From: AC-32 sp963719275
GTDB taxonomy: Bacteria; Actinomycetota; Thermoleophilia; Gaiellales; Gaiellaceae
Direction of reading: 5' to 3'
Length of the DNA stretch: 64,000 nucleotides
Assembly (NCBI GenBank): GCA_963719275.1
Contig: CAVRBT010000023.1
Span: 3,121 to 67,120, forward strand
A program made the position numbers and the translations under genes. Positions 47,774 to 56,279 of the stretch are shown piece by piece; position 1 is the first letter of the stretch, and every line of letters begins with the position of its first letter. Under the pieces are notes generated by a model. It was not told the origin of the DNA and made no database searches. It was given only the letters and a program-made list of their open reading frames with translations.

Positions 47774-48826
47774 ATGGCGGACCAGCGCGTGCGGCTACGG
47801 GACGTCGCGGAGCGCGCAGGCGTCTCCGTCGGCAGCGCGTCCCAGGCGTTCGGCCGCCCGGAGCTCGTCTCGGACGAGGTGCGCGAACGCGTGCTCACCG
47901 CGGCCGAAGAGCTCGGGTATCCGGGACCAGACCCCGCGGCGCGGCGGCTGCGCACCGGCCGCGCAGGCGCCATCGGCCTGATCTTCAGCGAGCGCCTTGC
48001 CTACCAGTTCACCGATCCGGCTTCGCCGCAGTTCCTGCGCGGCGTTGCGCGGGGGATGCGGAGGGCGCCGACGGGGCTGCTGCTGATCCCGGACTCACGG
48101 CAGCGCGAGGAGGCGGCGCGCCTGGTACGCGAGGCCGCGGTCGACGGCTACATCGTCTACTCCGTGCCGCAGAACGACCCGCGCCTCGACGCTGCCCTCG
48201 CGCGTCATCTCCCGGTCGTGACCGTCGACCAGCCGCGAGGGGCGGAGACGCCGTTCGTCGGGATCGACGACCGTGCGGCAGCCCGCAGCGCGGCCGAGCA
48301 CGTACGCGAGCTCGGTCACGAGCGTGTCGCGGTGCTCTCCTTTGTGACGTCGCTGGAGCCCGGTAGCGGGCTGGAGCTCGACCTCACCGTCGAGCGTCTC
48401 GCCGGGTACGAGGAGGGTCTAGGCACAGCGTGGGATCCGTCGCTCGTGCGCGTCTGCCGGCCGAACGCGACCGCGCCGGCCCGTCGCGCGACGCTCGAGC
48501 TCCTCAACGAGGCGAGGCCGCCGACCGCGGTCCTGGCGATGAGCGACATCCTGGCCCTGGGTGCGCTCGAGGCAGCCGCCGAGCTGGGCGTGTCCGTACC
48601 CGAGCAGCTGTCGGTGGTCGGCTTCGACGACAGCCCCGGAGCCGCGCACGCCGCGCCGCCGCTCACCACCGTCGCGCAGCCCCACGAGGGCAAGGGCCGC
48701 CTCGCCGCCGAGCAGCTGATCGAGGCGATCGAGCGCGGTGAGGGTGGCGAGCCGCGCCGCACGTTCCTGCCCACCGAGCTGGTCGTCCGCGAGTCGACCG
48801 CTCCGCCTGGAGGAGGGCCGGGCTAG
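47774..48826 (+). CDS. LacI-family transcriptional regulator
   Basis: The 350-residue protein has an N-terminal LacI helix-turn-helix (RLRDVAERAGVSVGSASQAFGRPELVSDEVRERVLTAAEELGY) and a periplasmic-binding-protein-like ligand domain, ending GFDDSPGAAHAAPPLTTV. Ligand residues do not identify the effector. It probably controls its own promoter and the divergent small-gene/amidohydrolase strand through the two operators upstream. It converges with the DUF899 gene by 4 bp. Confidence 0.94.
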   Translation: MADQRVRLRDVAERAGVSVGSASQAFGRPELVSDEVRERVLTAAEELGYPGPDPAARRLRTGRAGAIGLIFSERLAYQFTDPASPQFLRGVARGMRRAPTGLLLIPDSRQREEAARLVREAAVDGYIVYSVPQNDPRLDAALARHLPVVTVDQPRGAETPFVGIDDRAAARSAAEHVRELGHERVAVLSFVTSLEPGSGLELDLTVERLAGYEEGLGTAWDPSLVRVCRPNATAPARRATLELLNEARPPTAVLAMSDILALGALEAAAELGVSVPEQLSVVGFDDSPGAAHAAPPLTTVAQPHEGKGRLAAEQLIEAIERGEGGEPRRTFLPTELVVRESTAPPGGGPG

Positions 48827-49587
48827 GGCTGGTCGTACTCGTCGTGGCGGCGGAACCAGATCCCCGTCTCGTTGCGCCCCTTCGGCGCCCGGTCGAGCCA
48901 CTGGTACATGCTCCACAAGCCGTCGAGCCCGCGGGCGTACGCGGAGTAGGTGTGGTAGACGACGCCGTCGTCGAGCGCGAACGCGCTTACGGCGGGCCCT
49001 TCGCGCAAGTAGGTGGCGACGTCCGTCCCGCACCTGGCCGCCTGCTCGGCGACGGGACCTTCGGTGGCGTCGAGAATCGGCCTCACGTCCCGCGTGGTGA
49101 AGTTGTACTCGGTGGCGCCGGAACGCTGCTGCTCCTCGGTCACCGAGGTGTTGAAGTCGTAGTTGAAGTCGGTGTCGTGAGAGGACGCCCACGGAAAGCC
49201 CCAGCCCATCCGCTCCTTGTAGGCCTGGATCGCCCCGATGGGCGCGCGCGAGATGGCCATCAGCGTCACGTCGTGGTTGGCGAGGTGGACGGCCGACCCG
49301 GCGAACCCGTCCGCGATCGCCGAGCAGGCCGGGCAGCCGGCCGTGTAGTCGGGCCCGAACATGAAGTGGTAGACGAGAAGCTGCGAGCGCCCCTGGAAGA
49401 GGTCCGCCAGCGACGCCTCGCCCTCGTCGGTCTCGAAGCGGTACTCCTTGTCGACCCGGACCCAGGGGAGTTCCTGCCGCCGGCGCGCCAGCTCGTCGCC
49501 GCGCCTGGTCAGCTCCTTTTCCGCGTCGAGCAGCTCGAGGCGGGCCGCCAGCCATTCCTCACGTGTTCCTGTCGCGTGCTCCGTCAT
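48823..49587 (-). CDS. DUF899 (thioredoxin-like fold) protein
   Basis: The 254-residue protein has WVRVDKEYRFETDEGEASLADLF, LLVYHFMFGPDYTAGCPACSAIADGF (CPAC at a thioredoxin-like position) and a late FHTYSAYARGLD-type segment. DUF899 proteins are predicted thioredoxin-fold oxidoreductases of unknown substrate. They are cytoplasmic. The neighbouring DUF2182 membrane protein gene lies upstream on the same strand (13-bp gap), so the two may form an operon. Confidence 0.9.
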   Translation of the reverse strand: MTEHATGTREEWLAARLELLDAEKELTRRGDELARRRQELPWVRVDKEYRFETDEGEASLADLFQGRSQLLVYHFMFGPDYTAGCPACSAIADGFAGSAVHLANHDVTLMAISRAPIGAIQAYKERMGWGFPWASSHDTDFNYDFNTSVTEEQQRSGATEYNFTTRDVRPILDATEGPVAEQAARCGTDVATYLREGPAVSAFALDDGVVYHTYSAYARGLDGLWSMYQWLDRAPKGRNETGIWFRRHDEYDQP

Positions 49588-49600
49588 TCGCTTCCCTCCC

Positions 49601-50272
49601 TCACATCGACTGGATGAGCCCCGGAACTGCAGACGGCTCGACGAGGATCAGTATCCCCAGGCCGACGATCGCCAGCGCGAGCGGAACGTCGACGGCGGCT
49701 CGCGGCGGCAGGAGCTTCTGAGCCACGACGAGCGCGGCGACGACGGCCATCCACGTCACGCTCATCACGCCCACGGCGAGGAACAGCACCATCAGGCCGA
49801 TGCTCGATCCCACGCAGTAGAGACCGAACCGGGACCCCGAGCGCACGTTGCTGCGGCAGCGGCGGCGGCACCGGCCCTTGAGCGGGGTGAGCTCGTACAG
49901 GCCGGCGGCGATCGCCAGCGCACCGGCCGCGGCGGTGCTGTGCGGCTCGTAGAGGACGTACACGGCGAGGCCGATCAGCGTCCACACCGTCAGGTACGCC
50001 GCCGCGAACACCGGCGCGCCGAGGACACGGCCGTCGGCGCGGACGACCTTCGAGACCGCCGGGACGGCGCCCGGCAGCATCATCGCCGCCATCATCGGCA
50101 CCCACGCGGCGATGAAGAACGCGAACGACCCGAGCTCGGTCGAGGCGCCCATGTCCATGCCGCTCATCTGGTGGACCGCGACGACCCAGCACGCGCCGGC
50201 AATGGCGAGCGTGCCCGCGAGTGCCACCGCCGCTGAGCGGTCCTCCTGCGTTCCAATCTGGTGCGTCGGCAC
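49601..50272 (-). CDS. DUF2182 family polytopic membrane protein
   Basis: The 223-residue membrane protein has about six helices, with FFIAAWVPMMAAMMLPGAVPAV and LTPLKGRCRRRCRSN, both typical of DUF2182. The conserved WxxMxxAMMxP helix suggests a metal or small-ligand site, but the function is unknown. The GTG start at 50272 has GGGAGGTG 8 nt upstream. The 5' side faces the truncated VOC gene 75 bp away. Confidence 0.85.
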   Translation of the reverse strand: MPTHQIGTQEDRSAAVALAGTLAIAGACWVVAVHQMSGMDMGASTELGSFAFFIAAWVPMMAAMMLPGAVPAVSKVVRADGRVLGAPVFAAAYLTVWTLIGLAVYVLYEPHSTAAAGALAIAAGLYELTPLKGRCRRRCRSNVRSGSRFGLYCVGSSIGLMVLFLAVGVMSVTWMAVVAALVVAQKLLPPRAAVDVPLALAIVGLGILILVEPSAVPGLIQSM

Positions 50273-50347
50273 GACGTCACCTCCCTGTCGATTCACGCGT
50301 ACCGACCCCGGAACGGGCCTGAAACTCATCGCTGCAAGAATCGTCGC

Positions 50348-50638
50348 GTGGCCGATGTCTTCGACCACGTCACGATCCGCGTGTCGGACGTCGACGCGTC
50401 GCTCCGCTTCTACGAGGTCGCGTTCGCGCAGCTCGACTACGCCGAGTCGTACCGTGGCGACGGCTTCTACGAGTGGAACGACTTCTCGATCTGGGCGGCC
50501 GAGCAGGGGAAGCCGGTCACGCGCGGACTTCACCTCGCGCTGGTCGCGGAATCACGCGAAGCGGTCGACGAGTGGTGGCGAGTGATGACCGGGGCCGGCC
50601 ACGAGGACGACGGCGCGCCTGGCCCGCGGCCGCAGTAC
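50348..50638 (+). pseudogene. VOC-family gene, 5' part only, cut at the putative element left end
   Basis: Codons 1-97 encode a VOC module (FDHVTIRVSDVDASLRFYE, then EWNDFSIWAAEQ and GLHLALVAESREAVDEWW), ending at GPRPQY. Homology stops exactly there; the frame then runs into unrelated sequence. The last 13 bases (GCGGCCGCAGTAC, 50626-50638) recur at 63561-63573 in the complete VOC gene, at the same 278-bp distance from the start. The natural continuation (SPDYYGAFILDSHEN) is found at 63574. Confidence 0.75.
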
Positions 50639-50938
50639 GGCATGCGCATTCAGGCGGAACACAGTGGCATCGCCGCGGAAGCTCGATGCTTGCAGAACGC
50701 TTGCAGCCGGGGGCGGTACTGCGCGCGGGTTCCAGTCCGAAGCTCGCCATCGACGCCCGTGACTCGTCCGCGAGCTTGGAAAGGCTCCGGAAACGGAGCC
50801 TTTCGCTTGCGGAGATGCTGCCGACGAGCCGGAGCTTCCCGAACCATGCCAGCGACCAATCGAGCGTGCTCGCCGCACGGGACGACCGTCTGCCCAAGCG
50901 AGTCTTCTGGATGACGGCCTCACCGCTAACCTGACCGG
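50639..50938. other. Left end of the putative element, no intact gene
   Basis: About 300 bp without a supported gene. It holds a hairpin terminator at 50780-50803. No promoter or conserved protein was recognised. Confidence 0.5.
50780..50803 (+). terminator. Rho-independent-like hairpin
   Basis: AAAGGCTCCG-GAAA-CGGAGCCTTT, a 10-bp stem with a GAAA tetraloop, followed by TCGCTT. It could end transcription from the truncated VOC gene or mark the element's left edge. Confidence 0.75.
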
Positions 50939-51106
50939 ATGACCGACGAGCCGCAAGCATCTGGGCAGAGCGGTTGGGAAGACGAGGGTGGCGCACTTGC
51001 TCCAGACCGGAAGCAGAAGTCAAAAGGCCCGGAGATCCCCGTTCCGAAGCGGCGAGTCCTGATGGATGCGTTACGCAAGCTCGTTCGAGCGGCCAAGAAG
51101 TCCTAG
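50939..51106 (+). CDS. Small charged hypothetical protein, 55 residues
   Basis: ATG at 50939 encodes TDEPQASGQSGWEDEGGALA, a polar middle, then VPKRRVLMDALRKLVRAAKKS, an amphipathic basic helix. An acidic start and basic helical end suggest a nucleic-acid or membrane-surface contact. A strong terminator follows 1 bp after the stop, which supports a real transcription unit. It is not recognised. Confidence 0.55.
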   Translation: MTDEPQASGQSGWEDEGGALAPDRKQKSKGPEIPVPKRRVLMDALRKLVRAAKKS

Positions 51107-51107
51107 C

Positions 51108-51135
51108 GAGAAGGCCCGCAAGCGCGGGCCTTCTC
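51108..51135. terminator. Bidirectional-type hairpin terminator
   Basis: GAGAAGGCCCGC-AAGC-GCGGGCCTTCTC directly after the 55-residue gene and 29 bp before the stop of the convergent gene. An almost identical hairpin stands after the paralogous gene at 57726-57753. Confidence 0.85.
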
Positions 51136-51164
51136 TACTACATGGGACGGCCTCGAGGCGAAGC

Positions 51165-51479
51165 TTACGCCCGGACGAATCCGTTCTTCTTGTGCACAAT
51201 CACTTCGCCGTCCGTGATCTTCGGCGGATTGGGAAGTGCCGTCTCCAGCTTCTCCTCGCGCACCCAGGTGGCTGCGACGCGAGTCGACTCGTCGGCCTGT
51301 GCCGAAGTGTCGAACAAGTCGATCGAACTCATGACGCCGTTGCCGGCCTCGATGAGGTAGTAGCCCTCGAAGCCCGGCAGCTTGCTCAGGCGGGGCGTGA
51401 GGCTCTCGTCGACCTTCTTGGTCAACTCGTCGGTGCGACTCTGGTCGACACCCTCGTAGCGCCTAACGGTGGCATGCAT
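51165..51479 (-). CDS. Antibiotic-biosynthesis-monooxygenase-like (dimeric alpha-beta barrel) protein, paralogue 1
   Basis: The 104-residue protein is HATVRRYEGVDQSRTDELTK, then LPGFEGYYLIEAGNGVMSSIDLFDT and a C-terminal KITDGEVIVHK. The pattern fits ABM-type ferredoxin-like barrels, which are small cofactor-free enzymes or scaffolds. A close paralogue is encoded at 57392. The gene is preceded by a conserved leader (51536-51628) shared with the small membrane protein gene at 59014. Confidence 0.8.
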   Translation of the reverse strand: MHATVRRYEGVDQSRTDELTKKVDESLTPRLSKLPGFEGYYLIEAGNGVMSSIDLFDTSAQADESTRVAATWVREEKLETALPNPPKITDGEVIVHKKNGFVRA

Positions 51480-51535
51480 CTGATGCTCCTAACTGTCACG
51501 GTGCTGGGTGGAGAACCGGCTCTTTAGTCCTCCTG

Positions 51536-51628
51536 GTGCACTCAGGCCCGATGTGACAGTCGAAGAGGGAATCTCGGAGCCTCGACGCCTTCCGTTGAAC
51601 CTTGCGCACCACCGAGTGTAGCAGCTTT
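51536..51628 (-). promoter_or_regulatory. Shared 5' leader, copy 1 (possible structured RNA)
   Basis: In the gene direction: a TACACT -10-like box, then GGAAGGCGTCGAGGCTCC, a pyrimidine-rich TTCCCTCTTCGAC, and ATCGGGCCTGAGTGCA, ending 57 nt before the ATG. Copy 2 at 59315-59408 keeps these blocks. GUCGA can pair with UCGAC and AGGCUC with GGGCCU, which would cross as a pseudoknot. Structure is inferred. Confidence 0.55.
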
Positions 51629-51629
51629 C

Positions 51630-51658
51630 TTGACAACGTAGATTTACGGAGCTACGTT
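51630..51658 (+). promoter_or_regulatory. Promoter with inverted-repeat operator before the 216-residue gene
   Basis: TTGACA (51630-51635) and TACGTT (51653-51658) with a 17-bp spacer. The inverted repeat AACGTAG-N10-CTACGTT (51635-51641 and 51652-51658) spans the spacer, so a dimeric repressor could block the promoter. The sequence is more AT-rich than the surroundings. Confidence 0.65.
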
Positions 51659-51687
51659 TTGCGACGTTATCAAGCTAGGAGACCGCG

Positions 51688-52338
51688 ATGTGCCCATTCT
51701 CGGTCATCCTGCAGCGCGTTCCGGATCAGGAGCTCGGCCCACTTCTGATTCAGCTCGCAGAGGCAGGCTTCCACGATCCGATCATCGAGCCCGTCGGTGG
51801 CGGTGGCACCCCTGGAAGGACAGCCGCTAGAGCCGTCGCGCGGACGGCCGATCTCCCAGAGGATTGGCGGCTCGTGCAGGAACGGGAGGGGCAGTCGTAC
51901 CAGTGGCCGGGTCAGCGCGAGCACTACTCTCGCTACCGCGTCTTCATTGGCACGACGCGTGCCGAAGGCGCCGTTCACATCGGACTCGGCGAGACGATTC
52001 GCGAGAACAGGTGGGGGCGAGACCGCAAGTACGTCGTCGCTTTCCGGAGCAGTGGATCCCCGCACCAGCCGCTAGCCGAGTTTGTCGCGGCTGACGACTA
52101 CGAGGAGACGCGCGAGCTGGTCGCGGTGATCCGTGGGAGCGATGGGGGCCGGCGTATGTACGGCGCCGGCGACGCGCTTCCGGGTGTCTACCAGGAACGC
52201 TTCCGAACCCAGATGTACAGCGAGCGGGTCGTCTATCCCGGCGTCTGGAACAAGGTCGTCGTGGTCGCGCGCGAGGACGACGACGAAGCGATTCTCAACC
52301 ACGCGCTGATCCAGGGCCGGCGACGTTACCGGAGGTAG
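51688..52338 (+). CDS. Hypothetical protein, 216 residues
   Basis: The ATG follows CTAGGAGACC. The protein begins CPFSVILQRVPDQELGPLL, has a mixed alpha/beta composition, and contains RYRVFIGTTRAEGAVHIGLGE and WNKVVVVAREDDDEAILNHAL. There is no signal peptide, membrane helix or Cys cluster. It has its own promoter/operator at 51630. It is not recognised; one of the few intact mid-size genes in the putative element and a possible cargo gene. Confidence 0.65.
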   Translation: MCPFSVILQRVPDQELGPLLIQLAEAGFHDPIIEPVGGGGTPGRTAARAVARTADLPEDWRLVQEREGQSYQWPGQREHYSRYRVFIGTTRAEGAVHIGLGETIRENRWGRDRKYVVAFRSSGSPHQPLAEFVAADDYEETRELVAVIRGSDGGRRMYGAGDALPGVYQERFRTQMYSERVVYPGVWNKVVVVAREDDDEAILNHALIQGRRRYRR

Positions 52339-52379
52339 CGCTAGGCCAGAGCGCGGCAGCCCCCACGTCTGCGCGCGGG

Positions 52380-52718
52380 GTGAGGTTTCGTCTCCGCCAC
52401 GAGCCGCCACACCGAAAGAGATGGATCCGGAGAGCGCGCCCAACAGACAACGCAAGAGCCTCGCGAGATCGGCTCCGCCGCCACGGGCGGCGCACCTGGC
52501 TCTACACCTGGGTCGGCGCTCTCGTCGCGCTGCTGGTGATCCTGATCGCTCTCGTCGTTGCCAACACCCGCAGGGTCAAGGTGAGCTGGGTGCTCGGCTC
52601 GACGCGCCAGCCGCTCGTCTGGATCATCCTCGTGACGGGAATCCTCGGCTGGCTGCTGGGAATCGTGACGAGCGTGGTTTTGCGACATCGCACGCGACGC
52701 AGGACCTCGGAGGGCTGA
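52380..52718 (+). CDS. LapA-domain (DUF1049) small membrane protein
   Basis: The 112-residue protein has a very basic N-terminus (RHEPPHRKRWIRRAR...RRHGRR) followed by two helices: WLYTWVGALVALLVILIALVVANTRRVKVSWVLG and PLVWIILVTGILGWLLGIVTSVVL, then a basic RHRTRRR tail. This matches the LapA/YciM-partner domain pattern common in actinobacteria. Its exact role there is unknown. The GTG start is 41 bp after the preceding gene. Confidence 0.8.
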   Translation: MRFRLRHEPPHRKRWIRRARPTDNARASRDRLRRHGRRTWLYTWVGALVALLVILIALVVANTRRVKVSWVLGSTRQPLVWIILVTGILGWLLGIVTSVVLRHRTRRRTSEG

Positions 52719-52745
52719 CGTGGAGCCGCGCCGGCGAGCCGCCGG

Positions 52746-53800
52746 TCACCTAGCGGCCCGAGCCGCCGCCAGCGACAGGCCGGTACGCCAGGCAACGGAA
52801 AAGAGAAAGATCGCGCCCCCGGCGAAGATCCCGAGAGCCCCGACCGAGACGGCGACGGCGAGCGCCTGAGAAGCCCCGACACCCGCGGCGACAAGGGCGG
52901 CGCCACTGACTCCGACCTGCGTGGCTGCGCCCGCCGGACCGATCGGCAGCGCCGCCGCCGCTGCGCCCGCGCACAGAAACAGGAGCGCCAGCGGGAACGA
53001 GAAGCCAACCCCGAGCGTGCCCAGGAGCAGGAAGACGGCTATTGCCCGGACGAGCCAACACGCGGACACGAGCGCCCACGCTTGCGATGCCGCCCGTCGC
53101 GAGGTCGCGCGCGGGCTCAGCCAGCGCCCGAGGCGGAAGCGCAAGGCCTGCTCACTGGCGGTCAGGCGGGGCAGGGCGAGGATCACCGCGGCGGATGCGA
53201 CTCCCGCAACAGCCACCGCCGCGAGCCCGGCGCGCAGGCCGACTCCGGCGCCCGGAAACACAGCGGCGACAAAGGCAAGCGGCGCCAGGGCGGCGCTGTC
53301 GATCAGCCCGAGCATCACGAGTGAGAGGCAGAGCACACGCACGCCGGCCGGACAGCCGGGGTAGCGGCGGACGACGGCGACCCGCATCGCATCGTCAAAG
53401 CGGCCCGGAAGGACAACTCCGATCAGCGCAGCGCCACCGTTGCCGGCCGCGAGCGCAAGCGTCTTCGGTCGTTCGTCGGGCGTGAACAGCCGTGCCCATC
53501 CGACGCCTTGAGGGCCTGAGCGAAGAGAAGAAGCAGGCCCGCAACCACCAGAAGGCCGGGGTCTCCGCTCGCGAGCGGCCAGGAGGTGGTCGCGAAATGC
53601 CGAGCGGCCAACACCGCGAGGGCGACCACAAACGCTCCCGACCCAGCCGCGAGCACCCACTGGCCTCTCCGCGAACGACCGAGGCGCCAGAGCGCTCCGA
53701 CCAGCAGGCGGTACCTGCCTTCGAGCACGATTGGCGCGAGCGGAACGGCGATTGCTTCCAGAGGGTCCTGGTGGAGGCGAGCGCCCGGGCCTAGCCTCAT
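52746..53800 (-). pseudogene. LPG-synthase-TM (UPF0104/flippase-like) membrane protein gene, frameshifted
   Basis: The N-terminal part (LVGALWRLGRSRRGQWVLAAG, then LLVVAGLLLLFAQALKA) and the C-terminal part (GWARLFTPDERPKTLALAAG, with VVLPGRFDDAMRVAVVRRYPG) are in different frames. They join near 53505. Together they give a polytopic protein of the lysylphosphatidylglycerol-synthase membrane-domain/UPF0104 type. One indel is needed to restore it. It could be decayed or an assembly error. Confidence 0.7.
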
Positions 53801-53950
53801 TGGGCGTCTCCCTTCCAGATACGCCGCCTTACGGAGTTTCTCTCGAGTCTACGCCGGGGGTGCCGACCCCACATCTTCTGCGCGACTGGGAGCCGGCGGT
53901 CAGCGAGCACTTGCCGTCACACTCACGGCGTAGTCCCATGCGCCTGCCTG

Positions 53951-54817
53951 GTGTCTCGTCAGGACTACGATCGGGTGGTGGCTGACGACTCGCCGACGGG
54001 GGGCCCCCGCGAGGCGTCGGTCGTGGGCGAGAAGCCCGAGGCGCAGGCGTTCCAGCGGGCGAAGATCGACGACTACGACGACTTCGTCTTCTGGTCGTCT
54101 ACGGCGCCTCACCCGACGACGACCGCCTGGTCGAAGTGCACTTCTTCTACTCCGAGCGCTTTCTCGTCACTGTTCACCAAGACGACTGCCCTGCCTTCGC
54201 GGAGATCCGCCGGCGCTACCAGAAGCGCGACGAGTCGATCGACCGTCCCTCGCTGCTCCTGTACAGGATCATCGACGGGCTCGTCGACAGCTTCTTCCCG
54301 ATCCTCGCCGACTTCGACAACCGGATCGACGACCTCGAGAACGCGATCTTCCTGCACGCCGATGATCGGCAGCTGCAGGAGATCTTCCGGATGAAGCGCC
54401 TGCTGGTCGGCATGCGCAAGGCGGTCAGCCCGCAGCGCGACGCGTTCGCGGGTCTGATGGGTGGAGTCGCCGAGCTGCCAGGGCTGGTCGAAGGGGACGA
54501 GCGCTACTTCCGCGACGTTTACGACCACCTGATCCGGATCAGCGACCTGATCGACAGCTACCGCGATCTGCTGACGAGTGCTATGGACGTCTACCTCTCG
54601 ACCGTCTCGAATCGCCTCAACGCGGACGAAGCAGCTGGTGGTGGTGGCGACCATCTTCCTTCCGCTTACATTCATCACCGGATTCTTCGGCCAGAACTTT
54701 GGTTGGATGGTCGGGCACATCTCGGGCTGGCCCGTCTTCGTCGGCCTTGGGATCGGGACCGAGCTGGTGGCGTTGGCGATCCTGCTCGCCTTCTTCAAGC
54801 GGCGCGGCTGGTTCTGA
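53951..54817 (+). pseudogene. corA: CorA-type magnesium channel gene with two frameshifts
   Basis: Three frames in series make a CorA. KIDDYDDFVF near 54080 is followed, after a shift near 54095, by VHFFYSERFLVTVHQDDCPAF, FRMKRLLVGMRKAVSPQRD and LIDSYRDLLTSAMDVYLSTVSNRL. After a second shift near 54625 comes TKQLVVVATIFLPLTFITGFFGQNFGWM with the pore-helix end. The GQN variant of the GMN motif is seen in related actinobacterial CorA proteins. Two independent indels argue for a real pseudogene. Confidence 0.8.
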
Positions 54818-54963
54818 GCGCCTGAACGCAACCCGGCCAGCCGTGGCGGCCGCCGCTCTCCACGGCCGGGGCGAGGGCCTTACTGGTGCAAGCAGATGAA
54901 GACGCGTCCCTGTCCTCGTCAAGAACTCCGTGGCCCCTTCTTATCTCGACGAAGCCTCCTGGT

Positions 54964-55288
54964 TCACGGGGTAGTGGCCCTCGCCGGGCCAGGCGAGAGG
55001 ATCAGGATGATTTGGGGCGCCGTGCTCGCTTCCGACGCTGTGCCGCTCGCCGGCTCAAACGTGACCAACGTGCCAGGCCGAGCCTCGAGCAGGTCACCGC
55101 CCGCCTCGATGCGCGTTTCTCCCTCTACGACCGTCAGCCACGCGCGTTCACGGACCTGGGGGTCGCCTAGTTCCTGACCGGGTGCGAGGCGAATGACGAT
55201 CGCCGGCGCCCCATCGACTGTCTCTAGCACAGCCGGCGAACGTGGTTCCTTCGGGTGCCTCGATCTGTGTCAGATCCCAGGACTGCAC
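54964..55288 (-). pseudogene. Cupin-domain small protein gene, frameshifted
   Basis: The N-terminal piece QSWDLTQIEAPEGT (from the GTG at 55288) and the main part AVLETVDGAPAIVIRLAPGQ...GDPQVRERAWLTVVEGETRIEAGGD are in different frames, joining near 55240. The product would be a single cupin barrel of about 108 residues, with the glycine turns of that fold but few of the usual metal-binding His residues. One indel is needed. Confidence 0.65.
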
Positions 55289-55371
55289 CGCAGCGATCCT
55301 AGGGCATGACTACGAACGACTACGTGCTGTGTCGGCAAAAGGGGCACGCTCGCCCGGCAGGCTGTCGACCG

Positions 55372-55566
55372 TCAAGTGTGGTCGGGCGGGCGTGGATCGC
55401 TCAGGCCGAGTAGTTCGAGGGGAACGGCGAGCTCTCGTGGGTCGCCCGCAACTAGCCCGTCGCCGGCCCTCTCGTACACGAGCACCGGGAGACAGAGGAC
55501 GACGTTGTCTCCGAGTTCGATCTGCTGCAGTTCGGTTCCACTAGGAGCGATGGCAGTGATGAGCAT
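55372..55566 (-). CDS. Small hypothetical protein, 64 residues
   Basis: ATG at 55566 with TTTAGGAGG 7-8 nt upstream encodes LITAIAPSGTELQQIELGDN, then VVLCLPVLVYERAGDGLVAG and a Pro-rich end. It looks like a small beta-rich protein. It is not recognised. An earlier in-frame ATG at 55632 lacks a ribosome site. Confidence 0.6.
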   Translation of the reverse strand: MLITAIAPSGTELQQIELGDNVVLCLPVLVYERAGDGLVAGDPRELAVPLELLGLSDPRPPDHT

Positions 55567-55825
55567 GGCGGTCCTCCTAAACTTCGCACACCAGAACAAG
55601 CGAGGTATCCCACCGGCCGCGCTTGCCTGCAAGTGCCGCAGATCGCGCCAAAGCTGGCTGCCCAGAGCAACTCGCCGTTCGCCCCCTTCTACTTGGGCTC
55701 GAGCTCACCGACCGCAAGACGTTTCCGGCCTTGCTAGTCGTTCAGCCGCTCTAGTTCGTCACCGAGCTCACCCGAGGCGCTTCGAGAGCACGCTCGTAGT
55801 AGTCCCGAGCTCGAGGCAAACGAGC

Positions 55826-56030
55826 CAATCACTGCCCAAAGGGACGGATTCACGGATCCCCAGACCTTTTCCCCTGCAAACTGGCCGTTTCCCGGGGAGC
55901 CACAACGGGGATGCCGTTCATGGACCCTCCCGTCGCACGCCACTGCGATCTCGGTAGCCGCCGCCGTGATGTGGGGCGAAGGCTATGGCCCGGTTGGGCC
56001 AGTACTTCTCGCGTCTGCTAGGCGTGCCCA
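55826..56030. repeat. Intergenic repeat R, copy 1
   Basis: About 200 bp also found at 59497-59694 and 59699-59862. Shared blocks are GCCCAAAGGG.ACGGA, TTTCCCCTGCAAAC.GG, a complementary GGGGA, GCCGTGATG.GGGCGAAGGC and a late GGCCAGTACTTC. The TCCCCTG/CGGGGA arms can form a hairpin. It also overlaps the 3' end of the preceding 460-bp gene-free stretch. Confidence 0.75.
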
Positions 56031-56279
56031 TCAGCCTTTAGCGAGCCCGTCTGTCTGCGCGGCCAGCTCGGCGTCACGGTCGGTGATCGCCTGCGCCGCT
56101 TGCGTCCACCAGTGCACGACGACCCGGTTCCAGTGGATCGAGATGTCGGGATGATGATGCTCTGTCTCGGCGACCTCGGCCAGACGGTTGACGAAGTTGA
56201 TCGCCGCCGAGAACTCTTTGAAGCGGGACTCGCGCTCTAGCGCCCCTTCGATTTCGGCCCAGTCCTCGGGCACCTCCAT
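56031..56279 (-). CDS. phhB: 4a-hydroxytetrahydrobiopterin dehydratase (PCD/DCoH family)
   Basis: The 82-residue protein has the PCD signature VAETEHHHPDISIHWNRVVVHWWTQ, with the catalytic HHHP. It dehydrates pterin-4a-carbinolamine and may assist pterin- or molybdopterin-linked chemistry. ATG 56279 follows GGGAGGTGAGAGC. It is an intact enzyme gene inside an otherwise decayed region. Confidence 0.9.
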   Translation of the reverse strand: MEVPEDWAEIEGALERESRFKEFSAAINFVNRLAEVAETEHHHPDISIHWNRVVVHWWTQAAQAITDRDAELAAQTDGLAKG

